40,140 nucleotides of DNA from an uncultured beta proteobacterium. Its GTDB lineage: Bacteria; Pseudomonadota; Gammaproteobacteria; Burkholderiales; Burkholderiaceae_C. A program made the position numbers and the translations under genes. Below, piece after piece: positions 30,144-38,853 of the stretch. Under the pieces are notes generated by a model. It was not told the origin of the DNA, searched no databases, and saw only the letters and a program-made list of their open reading frames with translations. Where the stretch lies: NCBI GenBank assembly GCA_903845345.1, contig CAIMXF010000216.1, positions 1-40,140 of the forward strand, read 5' to 3'. Every line of letters begins with the position of its first letter. The first letter of the stretch is position 1.

Positions 30144-31481
30144 ATGAGCCGAAAGCGCGTCATCTGGTCGGAGGGATTGTTCCTGCGGCCGCAGCATTTC
30201 CAGCAACTCGAACGCTCCATCGAGATGCTCGTCGAGGCCCGCGCGTCCGGCATGCTCTCGCCTGGCTGGGGTCTCACCAGCCTGCGGCTCGACGACGAGG
30301 CGCTGAAGATCGGCCGCCTGTCCATCAAGACGGCGCGCGGCGTGATGCCCGATGGCACGCCGTTCTCCATTCCCGAGGAATACGCGGCGCCGCTGGCGCT
30401 CGAGATCGGCACCGAGGTCAAGGACACGCTGGTGCACCTGGCGCTGCCGCTGGTGCGTTCGGGCATGCCTGAATTCGCCGTCGACGCCGGCCCGTCGACG
30501 GCGCTCGCGCGCTTCGTCGGCCAGGACCTGCGCGTGGAGGACAACGTGCTGGGCGTCGGCGATCCGGCCGACATGAAGCTGGGCCAGCTGAACCTGCGCC
30601 TGATGCTGGACGACGATCCGCGCTCGGGCTTTTGCAGCATCGCGGTGGCGCGCATCATCGAGCGCCGCAGCACCGGGCAGCTGGTGCTCGACGACAGCTT
30701 CATCGCGCCGGCACTCGACTGCCGCGGCTCCGCGCGCCTGCAGGATTTCCTCACCGAAGCGCGCAACCTGGTGCGGCATCGCGCCGACACGCTCGCCGCG
30801 CGCCTGAATCAGTCGCAGCAGAAGGGCGTCGGCGAGATCGGCGACTTCATGATGCTGCAGGTCGCCAATCGCTACGACCCGTGGCTTACGCACCTGGGCG
30901 AGCGCGAGCAGCTGCACCCGGAGGCGCTGTACACGGTGCTGGTGCAGGCGGCCGGCGAGTTCGCCACGTTCAGCGACCGCCGCAAGCGGCGCGCGCGCGT
31001 GCAGGCCGTCTATCGCCACGAGGACCTGCGCAACACCTTCGAGCCGCTGATGTTCGACATCCGCGAGCTGCTCACCGAGGTGATCAACCCGAACGCGGTT
31101 CCGATCCCGCTGCAGGAGCGCGCGGCCGGGCTGTACACAGGCATGGTGCCCGATCCCGAATTGCTCCGCAACGCGCAATTCGTGCTGGCGGTCAACGCCG
31201 ACAAGCCTGGCGAGTTCGTGCGCAGCCGCTTCCCGGCGCAGGTCAAGATCGGGCCGCCCGACAAGATCCGCGACCTCGTGCGCCTGCACCTGCCGGCCAT
31301 CGCCGTCGAGCCGCTGCCGATGGCGCCGCCACGCATGCCTTACTACGCCGGCTTCACCTATTTCCAGCTCGATCGCAGCGGTGACCTGTGGAAGCAGCTG
31401 GACATCACCAAGGTGATCGCGTTGCACATCGCGGGCGACTTCCCCGGCCTCCAACTCGAGCTCTGGGCCTTGAAGCCCTGA
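30144..31481 (+). CDS. tssK: T6SS baseplate protein TssK
   Basis: The protein has 445 residues, the usual TssK length. It opens with the family signature VIWSEGLFLRPQHFQQLER and keeps the shell domain (about 15-170), the helical middle (about 180-310, with QVANRYDPWLTHLGEREQLHPEALY split over two helices) and the C-terminal head domain (about 315-445, ending FPGLQLELWALKP). TssK trimers link the baseplate wedges to the TssL/TssM membrane complex. The ATG at 30144 gives this canonical N terminus; the frame is open 31 codons further upstream but without recognisable content. It begins a second block (tssK-tssL-tssM-tagF) with short spacings. Confidence 0.95.
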   Translation: MSRKRVIWSEGLFLRPQHFQQLERSIEMLVEARASGMLSPGWGLTSLRLDDEALKIGRLSIKTARGVMPDGTPFSIPEEYAAPLALEIGTEVKDTLVHLALPLVRSGMPEFAVDAGPSTALARFVGQDLRVEDNVLGVGDPADMKLGQLNLRLMLDDDPRSGFCSIAVARIIERRSTGQLVLDDSFIAPALDCRGSARLQDFLTEARNLVRHRADTLAARLNQSQQKGVGEIGDFMMLQVANRYDPWLTHLGEREQLHPEALYTVLVQAAGEFATFSDRRKRRARVQAVYRHEDLRNTFEPLMFDIRELLTEVINPNAVPIPLQERAAGLYTGMVPDPELLRNAQFVLAVNADKPGEFVRSRFPAQVKIGPPDKIRDLVRLHLPAIAVEPLPMAPPRMPYYAGFTYFQLDRSGDLWKQLDITKVIALHIAGDFPGLQLELWALKP

Positions 31482-31503
31482 GCGTCATTCGAGCGATTCC
31501 ATC

Positions 31504-32847
31504 ATGAGCCAACCTCCCTTTCCTGGTTCGCCCGGCACGCCCGGCGGACCGCCGCCCGACGATTCGGAAGCCACGATCATGATCCCGAAGCCGGGCGGCC
31601 GCCGCGCGGCGGCACCGGCACCGGCCGCCGGCCAGGCGATGACGCTCGATGCGTCGGCCGTGCTGTCCGAGGTCGAGGACGGCGCCGGACCGGTGGGCCT
31701 GAACCCGCTTGTGGCCAACGCGTCGGTGCTGCTCAACACCGTGCCGACGATCCGGCGTTCGCTGCAGCACGCCGACCCCGCCGGACTGCGCGAGTACCTG
31801 CTGCGCGCCATCACCGAGTTCGAGGGCCGCGCGCGCGCCGCGGGTGCGACGCCGGAGCACGTGCTGATCGGGCGCTACGCGCTGTGCACGATGATCGACG
31901 AGGCCGTCGCCAACATGCCCTGGGGCGCGAGCCCCGAGTGGGTGCAGCAGAGCCTGCTGGTCACGCTGCACCGCGAAGGCTTCGGCGGCGAGAAGTTCTT
32001 CCAGCTGCTCGAGAAGGCGATGGAGGATCCGCGCCGCAACATCGACCTGCTGGAGCTCATGTACGTGTGCATCGCGCTCGGCTTCGAAGGGCGCTACAGC
32101 GTCATCGAGAACGGGCGCCAGCAGCTCGACGCGTTGCGCGACCGGCTGCACAACGTGATCCGTCGCGAGCGCGGCGAGTTCGAGCGCGATCTCTCGGGCA
32201 AGTGGAAGGGCGTCCAGCGCGTCGCCAAGCCGCTGGTGCGCCGCCTGTCGGTGTGGCTGGTGCTGGCCGCGGTGGCCTTGCTGCTGTTCGTGCTGTACCT
32301 CGTCTTCGCGCTGGTGCTGGCGGCCAAGTCCGACCCGGTGTTCCATGCGCTGGCAGCCATCCATTCCGACGTCGGCGACCTGAAGCGCGCGCCGCCGCCT
32401 CCGCCGCCGCCGGCCGCGCCGCGGTTGAAGCCGCTGCTGGCGGCGCAGATCCTGGCCGACCAGCTCGAAGTCAACGAGGACGCCACGTCGAGCCACGTCA
32501 TCATCCACGGCGACCAGTTCTACGACCCGGGCAGCGCCGAGATCAAGCCGGAGATGCTGCCGGTGATCAACCAGATCGCCGCGGCTATCAACCAGGTGCC
32601 GGGCATCGTCATCGTCGACGGGCACACCGACAACCAGCCGACCAGGCATTCGTTGCGCTTCCCGTCCAATTACGAGCTCTCGCTCGAACGCGCGAACGGC
32701 GTCGCCACGCTGCTGCGGCAGACGGTGCAGAACCATTCGATCAAGGCCGAGGGCCTCGCCGACAGCAAGCCGCTGGCGCCGAACACGACGCCCGAAGGCC
32801 GCGCGCGCAACCGGCGCGTCGAAATCACCTTGCGCACCGGCGCATAA
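31504..32847 (+). CDS. tssL: T6SS membrane protein TssL (DotU) with C-terminal OmpA domain
   Basis: The protein has 447 residues. The N-terminal tail (1-60) is Pro/Gly-rich and disordered, and carries the acidic threonine motif DDSEATIMIPKPGGRR (T24). The cytoplasmic DotU domain (about 65-240) has NPLVANASVLLNTV, YALCTMIDEAVANMPWG and SLLVTLHREGFGGEKFF. A single membrane helix (249-274) is followed by a Pro-rich linker and an OmpA-type peptidoglycan-binding domain (about 325-447, with VDGHTDNQP and NYELSLERANGV). It anchors the T6SS membrane complex to the cell wall. The N-terminal motif resembles those in the locus kinase, and TssL is a known kinase target in Agrobacterium. The ribosome-binding site is weak; tssK ends 22 nt upstream. 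Confidence 0.95.
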   Translation: MSQPPFPGSPGTPGGPPPDDSEATIMIPKPGGRRAAAPAPAAGQAMTLDASAVLSEVEDGAGPVGLNPLVANASVLLNTVPTIRRSLQHADPAGLREYLLRAITEFEGRARAAGATPEHVLIGRYALCTMIDEAVANMPWGASPEWVQQSLLVTLHREGFGGEKFFQLLEKAMEDPRRNIDLLELMYVCIALGFEGRYSVIENGRQQLDALRDRLHNVIRRERGEFERDLSGKWKGVQRVAKPLVRRLSVWLVLAAVALLLFVLYLVFALVLAAKSDPVFHALAAIHSDVGDLKRAPPPPPPPAAPRLKPLLAAQILADQLEVNEDATSSHVIIHGDQFYDPGSAEIKPEMLPVINQIAAAINQVPGIVIVDGHTDNQPTRHSLRFPSNYELSLERANGVATLLRQTVQNHSIKAEGLADSKPLAPNTTPEGRARNRRVEITLRTGA

Positions 32848-32869
32848 CCGGTCGGGGAACGGGAAAAAC

Positions 32870-35800
32870 ATGTGGGCAAAGCTCAAGCGCTTCTTCGCCA
32901 ATCGCTGGGTGCTGGCGTTCATCGGCCTGCTGGTCGTGTCGCTGCTGATCTGGTTCGTCGGCGACGCGATCGCGTTCTATGACCACCGGCCACTCGGCTC
33001 CGCCGGGGCGCGCATCGGGCTGATCGTCCTGGTCCTGCTGATCTTCGCGATCGTCGAAGGCGTCAAGAGCTACCGTGCGTGGCGCGCCAACAAGGCCATG
33101 CTGTCGGCGATGGGCGAGGGCGCGTCCAGCAATTCCGCGCTGTCGCAGCGCGAGGTGGCCGAGCTCAAGAAGCGCTTCGACGAGGCGATGGGCACGCTGC
33201 GCAAGGCGCGTTTCGAGGACAAGTCCGGCAGCGGCCGCAACTACCTCTACCAGTTGCCCTGGTACATGTTCATCGGCGCGCCGGGCTCGGGCAAGACGAC
33301 TGCGCTGGTTAACTCGGGCCTTCGCTTCCCGCTCGAAGGCAAGATGGGCAAGGATGCGGTCAAGGGTATCGGCGGCACGCGCAACTGCGACTGGTGGTTC
33401 ACCGACGAGGCCGTGCTGCTCGACACCGCGGGCCGCTACACCACGCAGAGCAGCAACCGCGAGGTCGACGCCGCCGCGTGGACGGGCTTCCTCACGCTGC
33501 TCAAGAAATTCCGGCCCGTGCAGCCGCTCAACGGGGCGATCGTCACGGTGAGCCTGTCGGACCTGTTCACGTCGTCGTCGGCGCAGCGCGACGACTACGC
33601 GCGCTCGATCCGCGCCCGCATCCAGGAACTTTACGGCACGCTGGGCGTGCGGTTCCCGATCTACGTGATGGTCACCAAGTGCGACTTGCTGGCCGGCTTC
33701 TCCGAGTTCTTCGGCGACCTCGGCCGCGAGGCGCGCGCGCAGGTGTGGGGCACGACGTTCGACTTCCCGACGCCCGTGGGCGCATCGCTGGGCGCCACGT
33801 TCGCCACCGAGTTCGACGCGCTGGTCGCGCGCCTCAACGCACGGCTGACCACGCGCATGGAGGAGGAGCGCGACCCGCAGCGGCGCGCCACGCTGTTTGC
33901 CTTCCCGCAGCAGTTCGCGGCGTTGAAGGAGATGCTCAAGGCCTTCCTCGACGAGGCCTTCCTCAGCTCGGCCTTCAACGAAGAGCCGATGGTGCGCGGC
34001 GTGTACTTCACCAGCGGCACCCAGGAAGGCAGCCCGTTCGACCGTGTGCTGGGCAACATCTCGCGCGCCTACGGGCTCGAGCGCCAGGTACTGCCGCCGG
34101 CCGCGGCGTCGGGCCGCAGCTATTTCCTCACGCACCTGCTGCGCGGCGTGATCTTCGCCGAGTCCGACATCAGTGGACGTAGCGCCGTCGTGGAGAAGCG
34201 GCGCAGCCGCATCGCGCTGGTGCTCTATTCGCTGCTGGCATTGCTGTCGCTGCTGCTGATCGTCGGCTGGACGATCAGCTTCGTGCGCAACCAGGTGCTG
34301 ATCAAGGACGTGTCGGACGCCGCCGCCCAGGTGAGCAAGCAGGTGGCCACATTGCCGCCGCTGCCCACCGGCGACGTCATGACGGTGCTTCCGGTGCTCG
34401 ACGCCGCGCGCGCCATCCCCACCGGCTATGCCGAGCGCGACGCCGGCGTGCCGATGTCGCGCGCGTTCGGCCTGAGCCAGAGCGGCAAGCTGGGCACGCA
34501 GGCCAACCAGGCCTACCTCAACCTGTTGCGCGATGTGTTCATGCCGCGCATCGCGCTGCGGCTTGAGCAGCAGATCCGCGAGGCCGATTCGCCAGAGGTG
34601 CGCTACGAGGCGCTCAAGACCTACGTGATGCTGTACGACCCGACGCACCTGAAGGCGGCGGATGTCGAGGCCTGGGTCTCGGCCGATTGGGAGCGCACGT
34701 TGTCGCGCGACGTCACACTGCAGCAGCGCGCGCAACTTCGCGATCACCTGAGCGCCGCCCTGGACCAACTGCCGCTCGAGATGGTTCTACCGCAGGACCA
34801 GGCGCTGGTCGAACAGGTGCGCAAGCAACTCGCCGCTTCGTCGCTCGCCGAGCGCGCGTACTCGCGGCTGAAGCGCATCGGCGCGGGCGATGGCGTGCCC
34901 GAGTTCCGCGTGACCGAGGCCGGCGGACCGCAGGCGGCGCTCGTGTTCACGCGGGCATCCGGCGCGCCGCTGTCCCAAGGCATCCCGGCGCTGTTCACGG
35001 TGGCCGGCTACGACAAGGGCTTCCGCGCGCAGGCGCCGCTGCTGGTCAAGCAGCTCGGCGACGAGGAGGCCTGGGTGCTGGGCACCTCGTCCAACGGCTC
35101 GGGCGTCGCGCGCATGGCGACCACGCTCACCGAGGTGCAACAGCTGTACCTCAACGAGTACATCAAGACCTGGGACGACCTGCTGGCCGACCTGCGCCTG
35201 ATCCCGTCGTCCAGCCTGCAGGGCAGCATCCAGACGATCACGCTGCTGTCTGCGGGCGACTCGCCGCTGAAGCTGCTGCTCAATGGCGTGGCCAAGGAGA
35301 CCAAGCTCGCCACCGGCAACGACAAGTCCGCCGAGGCCGTGGCCGCGGGCATGCTGGACAAGGCCGCCGGCGCGATGCGCAGCACGGTCGACAAGCTGAT
35401 GGGCACGCCGGCACCGAGCGCTCAGGGCGTGGCCAAGCCCGAGGCCGTGGTCGATGCGCACTTCGAGCAGCTGCAGCGCGTCGTCGCCGGCCCGCCGGGC
35501 CAGCCGGTGCCGCTCGATGCGACGCTGGGCGTGCTCAAGGAATACGAGGTGCAGCTGCGCGCCACCGACGAGGCCATCAAGCGCGGCGCGCCGGCCACGT
35601 CCGATGCGCTGATCGTCGCGCGCATCAAGAGCGAAGCCGACCGCATGCCGCCGCCCATCAGCAACCTGCTCAACGGCCTGATCTCGCGCAGCGGCGCGCA
35701 GTCGGCCAGCGCTGGCCAGGCGGCGGTCAAGGCCGCGGCGGCCGGCGAGGTCGGCGGCTTCTGCAAGGCGGCGGTCGAAGGGCGCTATCCGTTCGTCAGG

Positions 35801-36415
35801 AATTCCGCCAAGGAAGTGCCGCTGGGCGACTTCGCCAAGCTGTTCGCACCCAACGGCGTCATCGACGGCTTCGCCAAGACCAAGCTCGTCGGCATGGTCG
35901 ACATGAACGGCCCGGTCTGGAAGCCGATCCAGATCGCCGACGGCGTCGACGCGCTGCCGCCGGCCGCGATCGCGAACTTCCAGCGCGCGGCGACCATCCG
36001 CGACGCGTTCTTCCCCGGAGGCGCCGCCAATCCGCAGGCCTCGCTCGACCTGCTGCTGCAGCGCGCGGACGACGGCGTGACCGACGTGCAGCTGTCGATC
36101 GATGGCCAGGTCACGTCGATGAAGCCCGGCACCAACGCCGCGGCGCGCCTGAGCTGGCCCAGCCTGAGTCCGGCCAGCCAGATCAAGCTGACTCTGGTGA
36201 TCGGCGGCAAGCCGTCGACGACGCCGCTGATCTTCGACGGACCGTGGGCGTTGTTCCGCTTCGTCGATGCCGCCAAGGTCGAAGGCGGGACGCCCGAGCG
36301 ACAGGGCGTGAGCTTCGAGGAAGGCGGCAAGCACGTGTTCTTCGAACTGCGCTCGAGCAGCGTGCGCAATCCGATGCGTCTCCCGGAACTCGCGCAGTTC
36401 CGCTGTCCCGGTTGA
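32870..36415 (+). CDS. tssM: T6SS membrane protein TssM (IcmF)
   Basis: The protein has 1,181 residues. Two N-terminal membrane helices (about 13-31 and 43-63) precede a cytoplasmic NTPase-like domain with a Walker A motif GAPGSGKTT (136-144, K142) and the DTAGRY element (from D185). A third membrane helix (about 448-470) leads into the large periplasmic part (IcmF-related and DUF1215-type domains, C-terminal beta domain ending LAQFRCPG). TssM joins TssL and the outer-membrane lipoprotein TssJ in the trans-envelope complex. TssJ is not found in this window. The intact Walker A suggests nucleotide binding, which not all TssM proteins keep. GGGGAAC lies about 10 nt before the ATG; tagF follows after 7 nt. 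Confidence 0.95.
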   Translation: MWAKLKRFFANRWVLAFIGLLVVSLLIWFVGDAIAFYDHRPLGSAGARIGLIVLVLLIFAIVEGVKSYRAWRANKAMLSAMGEGASSNSALSQREVAELKKRFDEAMGTLRKARFEDKSGSGRNYLYQLPWYMFIGAPGSGKTTALVNSGLRFPLEGKMGKDAVKGIGGTRNCDWWFTDEAVLLDTAGRYTTQSSNREVDAAAWTGFLTLLKKFRPVQPLNGAIVTVSLSDLFTSSSAQRDDYARSIRARIQELYGTLGVRFPIYVMVTKCDLLAGFSEFFGDLGREARAQVWGTTFDFPTPVGASLGATFATEFDALVARLNARLTTRMEEERDPQRRATLFAFPQQFAALKEMLKAFLDEAFLSSAFNEEPMVRGVYFTSGTQEGSPFDRVLGNISRAYGLERQVLPPAAASGRSYFLTHLLRGVIFAESDISGRSAVVEKRRSRIALVLYSLLALLSLLLIVGWTISFVRNQVLIKDVSDAAAQVSKQVATLPPLPTGDVMTVLPVLDAARAIPTGYAERDAGVPMSRAFGLSQSGKLGTQANQAYLNLLRDVFMPRIALRLEQQIREADSPEVRYEALKTYVMLYDPTHLKAADVEAWVSADWERTLSRDVTLQQRAQLRDHLSAALDQLPLEMVLPQDQALVEQVRKQLAASSLAERAYSRLKRIGAGDGVPEFRVTEAGGPQAALVFTRASGAPLSQGIPALFTVAGYDKGFRAQAPLLVKQLGDEEAWVLGTSSNGSGVARMATTLTEVQQLYLNEYIKTWDDLLADLRLIPSSSLQGSIQTITLLSAGDSPLKLLLNGVAKETKLATGNDKSAEAVAAGMLDKAAGAMRSTVDKLMGTPAPSAQGVAKPEAVVDAHFEQLQRVVAGPPGQPVPLDATLGVLKEYEVQLRATDEAIKRGAPATSDALIVARIKSEADRMPPPISNLLNGLISRSGAQSASAGQAAVKAAAAGEVGGFCKAAVEGRYPFVRNSAKEVPLGDFAKLFAPNGVIDGFAKTKLVGMVDMNGPVWKPIQIADGVDALPPAAIANFQRAATIRDAFFPGGAANPQASLDLLLQRADDGVTDVQLSIDGQVTSMKPGTNAAARLSWPSLSPASQIKLTLVIGGKPSTTPLIFDGPWALFRFVDAAKVEGGTPERQGVSFEEGGKHVFFELRSSSVRNPMRLPELAQFRCPG

Positions 36416-36422
36416 GGAATGC

Positions 36423-37022
36423 ATGCCCGGCGGCGGCTTCTTCGGCAAGCTCCCCAGCGAGGGCGACTTCGTCACGCGGCGCCTGCCATGGGAATTCACG
36501 TCCGTCTGGGACGAGTGGCTGCAGCAAGGCATGCAGGCCTCGCGCGAGGTGCTCGGCGCGCGCTGGCTGGAGCTGTACCTGTCCGCGCCGATCTGGCGTT
36601 TCCAGGTCGCGCCCGGCGTTTGTGGACCCGCGGGCTGGCGCGGACTGTTCTTCGCGAGCGTCGACCGCGTCGGGCGCTACTTCCCGCTGACGCTGGCCTT
36701 CGCCGATTCCGCGGCTCCCGCGCTGGCGACGCTGAGCGACGAGCCCGATGCCTGGATCGCCATCGAGGACGCCGCGCTTGCGGGCCTGAGCCCCACGCTG
36801 CCCATCGCCGATTTCGACCGCTTGACGGAGTCGCTCGCGCTGCCCGCGGCCGCTGCGTCCGCCGACCCCGCACGGCCCCGCGCGTGTTTCTACACGGGCG
36901 GCTCGCAGGACATCCCGGCGCGCGGCATGAGCTTCGCGGCGCTGCCGCCGCCCGCATCGTTCGTCGAACTGATCGCGCCCGCCGCACCGCCGCCGTCGAC
37001 GTCACTCACCGACCTGTTGTGA
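36423..37022 (+). CDS. tagF: T6SS-associated protein TagF
   Basis: This 199-residue protein has the TagF/ImpM N-terminal signature GGGFFGKLPSEGDFVTRRLP, followed by WDEWLQQGMQASREVLG and the core GLFFASVDRVGRYFPLTLAF. TagF proteins repress T6SS activity post-translationally, by binding the FHA protein in the systems studied, and the kinase pathway relieves the block. Its presence with kinase, phosphatase and TagH gives this locus both known arms of post-translational control. GAGGA precedes the ATG, 7 nt after the tssM stop. The C-terminal 20 residues are Ala/Pro-rich. Confidence 0.93.
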   Translation: MPGGGFFGKLPSEGDFVTRRLPWEFTSVWDEWLQQGMQASREVLGARWLELYLSAPIWRFQVAPGVCGPAGWRGLFFASVDRVGRYFPLTLAFADSAAPALATLSDEPDAWIAIEDAALAGLSPTLPIADFDRLTESLALPAAAASADPARPRACFYTGGSQDIPARGMSFAALPPPASFVELIAPAAPPPSTSLTDLL

Positions 37023-37063
37023 CGCCTGCTGCCCGCGCGCCGCGTGGGTTCGATGTCTCGGGA

Positions 37064-37074
37064 CATACCCTCGG
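37064..37074 (+). promoter_or_regulatory. Shared 11-mer CATACCCTCGG upstream of tssA
   Basis: This is the second exact copy of the sequence found before tssK, here 98 nt before the tssA GTG. The 150-nt gap between tagF and tssA is the largest within the core gene block and is relatively AT-rich after the motif (ATGTAATCGGCCGTAAT). That fits a promoter for the tssA-tssB-tssC unit. Confidence 0.3.
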
Positions 37075-37172
37075 ATGTAATCGGCCGTAATGCTCCTGCC
37101 CGCGTCATCGGCCTACACTGGTCTTCGCCGCCCTTGAATGGCGACGGCGCCCAGAACTGGAGAACTCGCACC

Positions 37173-38249
37173 GTGATCGACATCGAGGCCCTTTCGCGTC
37201 CCATCGACGACAACGAGCCGGCAGGTCCCGACCTCGAATACTCCGACGTCGCCGAGCTCGATCGATTCGCTGCCGGCACGCCTGGCACGATCGATCCGTC
37301 CACTCAGGAACTGGTCGGCGCCGAGGAGCCGAACTGGCGCAAGGTGGCCGAGATGGCCACCGATCTCCTGGGCAAGACCAAGGATCTGCGCGTGGCCGCC
37401 TGGCTCGCGCGCGCCGAACTCGCCAACCGCGGGCTGCCCGGCCTGGCCGACGGCCTGAAGCTGATCGCGACGCTGGTCGAGAACTTCTGGGAGACGCTCT
37501 ACCCGAAGCTCGATCACGACGAAGGCGACGATCCGATCGAGCGCCTGAACGTGCTCGCCAACCTGTCGCCCGATCCTGCGCAGTCTTACGGATCGGCGAG
37601 CACCGAAGCGCTGCTGCGCACGCTGCGCGGCACGGCGATCGTCGAATCGCGCGAGGTCGGCCGATTCACGGTGCGCGACCTCGACTACGTGCTCGGACGC
37701 ATGCAGCCGCCGGCCGGCCAGACGGCGCCCGCGGCGGGCCTCCTGGCCGCGGCCTGGAAGACCGGCGACGCGCAGGCCAACCAGCAGCGGCGCGACGGTA
37801 TCGCGATCGGCCAGGAATCGATCCAGTCCATCGTCAAGGTGTTCGCGGACCGCAGCGGCCAGCGTCCCAACCTCGACCTGCTGCAGCAGACGATCCGCCG
37901 GGTCGGCCAGTTCTATGCCGAGCAGGACGCCGTCGCGGCTGCCGAAGCCGCGGGCGACGGCGCCGACGACGCCGAAACTGGCGCCGACGAACTAGGGGGG
38001 ACTGCCGCCGTCGGTGGTAAATCCCCCCGTTCGGGCGGCTTGGCATCGCGTGCGGATGCGGTGAGAATCCTGCAACAGGTTGCAACCTTCCTGCGCAAGA
38101 ACGAGCCCAGCAGCCCGGCCCCCATGTTCATCGACCGTGCAGTCAAGATGCTGCAGCTGGACTTCAACGCGATCGTCAAGGAATTGATGCCCGATTCGCA
38201 GGAGCGCATCGAATTGTTGGGCGGCGTCTCTCTCGCCGACCCTGAATGA
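37173..38249 (+). CDS. tssA: T6SS assembly protein TssA (short form)
   Basis: The protein has 358 residues and starts at GTG, with GGAGA 9 nt upstream. The conserved ImpA N-terminal domain (about 1-190) shows PIDDNEPAGPDLEYS, then NWRKVAEMATDLLGKTKDLRVAAWL and VENFWETLYPKLDHDEGDDP split over successive helices. An acidic Ala/Gly-rich linker (about 250-285) precedes the C-terminal region (290-358) with RADAVRILQQVATFLRKNEP and the oligomerisation-type end. It belongs to the short TssA class that organises baseplate and sheath assembly. The frame is open upstream to 37044 (a start there would read MGSMSRD), but that segment contains the putative promoter, so the GTG is preferred. Confidence 0.9.
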   Translation: MIDIEALSRPIDDNEPAGPDLEYSDVAELDRFAAGTPGTIDPSTQELVGAEEPNWRKVAEMATDLLGKTKDLRVAAWLARAELANRGLPGLADGLKLIATLVENFWETLYPKLDHDEGDDPIERLNVLANLSPDPAQSYGSASTEALLRTLRGTAIVESREVGRFTVRDLDYVLGRMQPPAGQTAPAAGLLAAAWKTGDAQANQQRRDGIAIGQESIQSIVKVFADRSGQRPNLDLLQQTIRRVGQFYAEQDAVAAAEAAGDGADDAETGADELGGTAAVGGKSPRSGGLASRADAVRILQQVATFLRKNEPSSPAPMFIDRAVKMLQLDFNAIVKELMPDSQERIELLGGVSLADPE

Positions 38250-38288
38250 GACTGATCAGAATCACCGTATTCCCAGGAGAAACACGTC

Positions 38289-38798
38289 ATGTCAGGTAGC
38301 AGCCAGAAGTTCATCGCCCGCAATCGTGCGCCGCGCGTCCAGATCGAGTACGACGTCGAGCTCTATGGTTCGAACAAGAAGATGCAGATCCCGTTCGTGA
38401 TGGGCGTGATGGCGGACCTGTCGGGCAAGCCCGCTGAACCCCTGGCTCCCGTGGCGGATCGCAAGTTCCTGGAGATCGACGTCGACAACTTCGACGAGCG
38501 CATGAAGTCGATGAAGCCGCGCGTCGCGTTCGCAGTGCCCAACACGCTGACCGGCGAAGGCAATCTCAGCGTCGACGTCACGTTCGAGAACATGTCCGAC
38601 TTCTCGCCAGAGGCGGTGGCCAAGAAGGTCGGCGCGCTGAACAACCTGCTGGAAGCGCGCACGCAGCTGAAGGATCTGCTGACCTACATGGACGGCAAGG
38701 TCGATGCGGAAAAACTCCTCGGCGACGTGCTGAAGAACCCCGAGTTGCTGAAGTCGCTGGCCGCGGCGCCGAAGCCCACCGACGCGCCGGCCGCCTAA
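38289..38798 (+). CDS. tssB: T6SS contractile sheath small subunit TssB
   Basis: This 169-residue protein is a typical TssB/VipA/ImpB: N-terminal NRAPRVQIEYDVE, MGVMADLSGKP, FLEIDVDNFDERMKSMKPR, then the helical half from FENMSDFSPEAVAKKV to LKSLAAAPK. It polymerises with TssC into the contractile sheath around the Hcp tube. AGGAGAA lies 9 nt before the ATG. It sits 39 nt after tssA and 55 nt before tssC. Its N-terminal half is the part to which the fused sheath paralogue at 28437-29879 is similar. Confidence 0.96.
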   Translation: MSGSSQKFIARNRAPRVQIEYDVELYGSNKKMQIPFVMGVMADLSGKPAEPLAPVADRKFLEIDVDNFDERMKSMKPRVAFAVPNTLTGEGNLSVDVTFENMSDFSPEAVAKKVGALNNLLEARTQLKDLLTYMDGKVDAEKLLGDVLKNPELLKSLAAAPKPTDAPAA

Positions 38799-38853
38799 GC
38801 GTCGCGTCCGCGCACCGCCCACCGAAACAGCCCAGAGATCCGAGGAGTCCACG

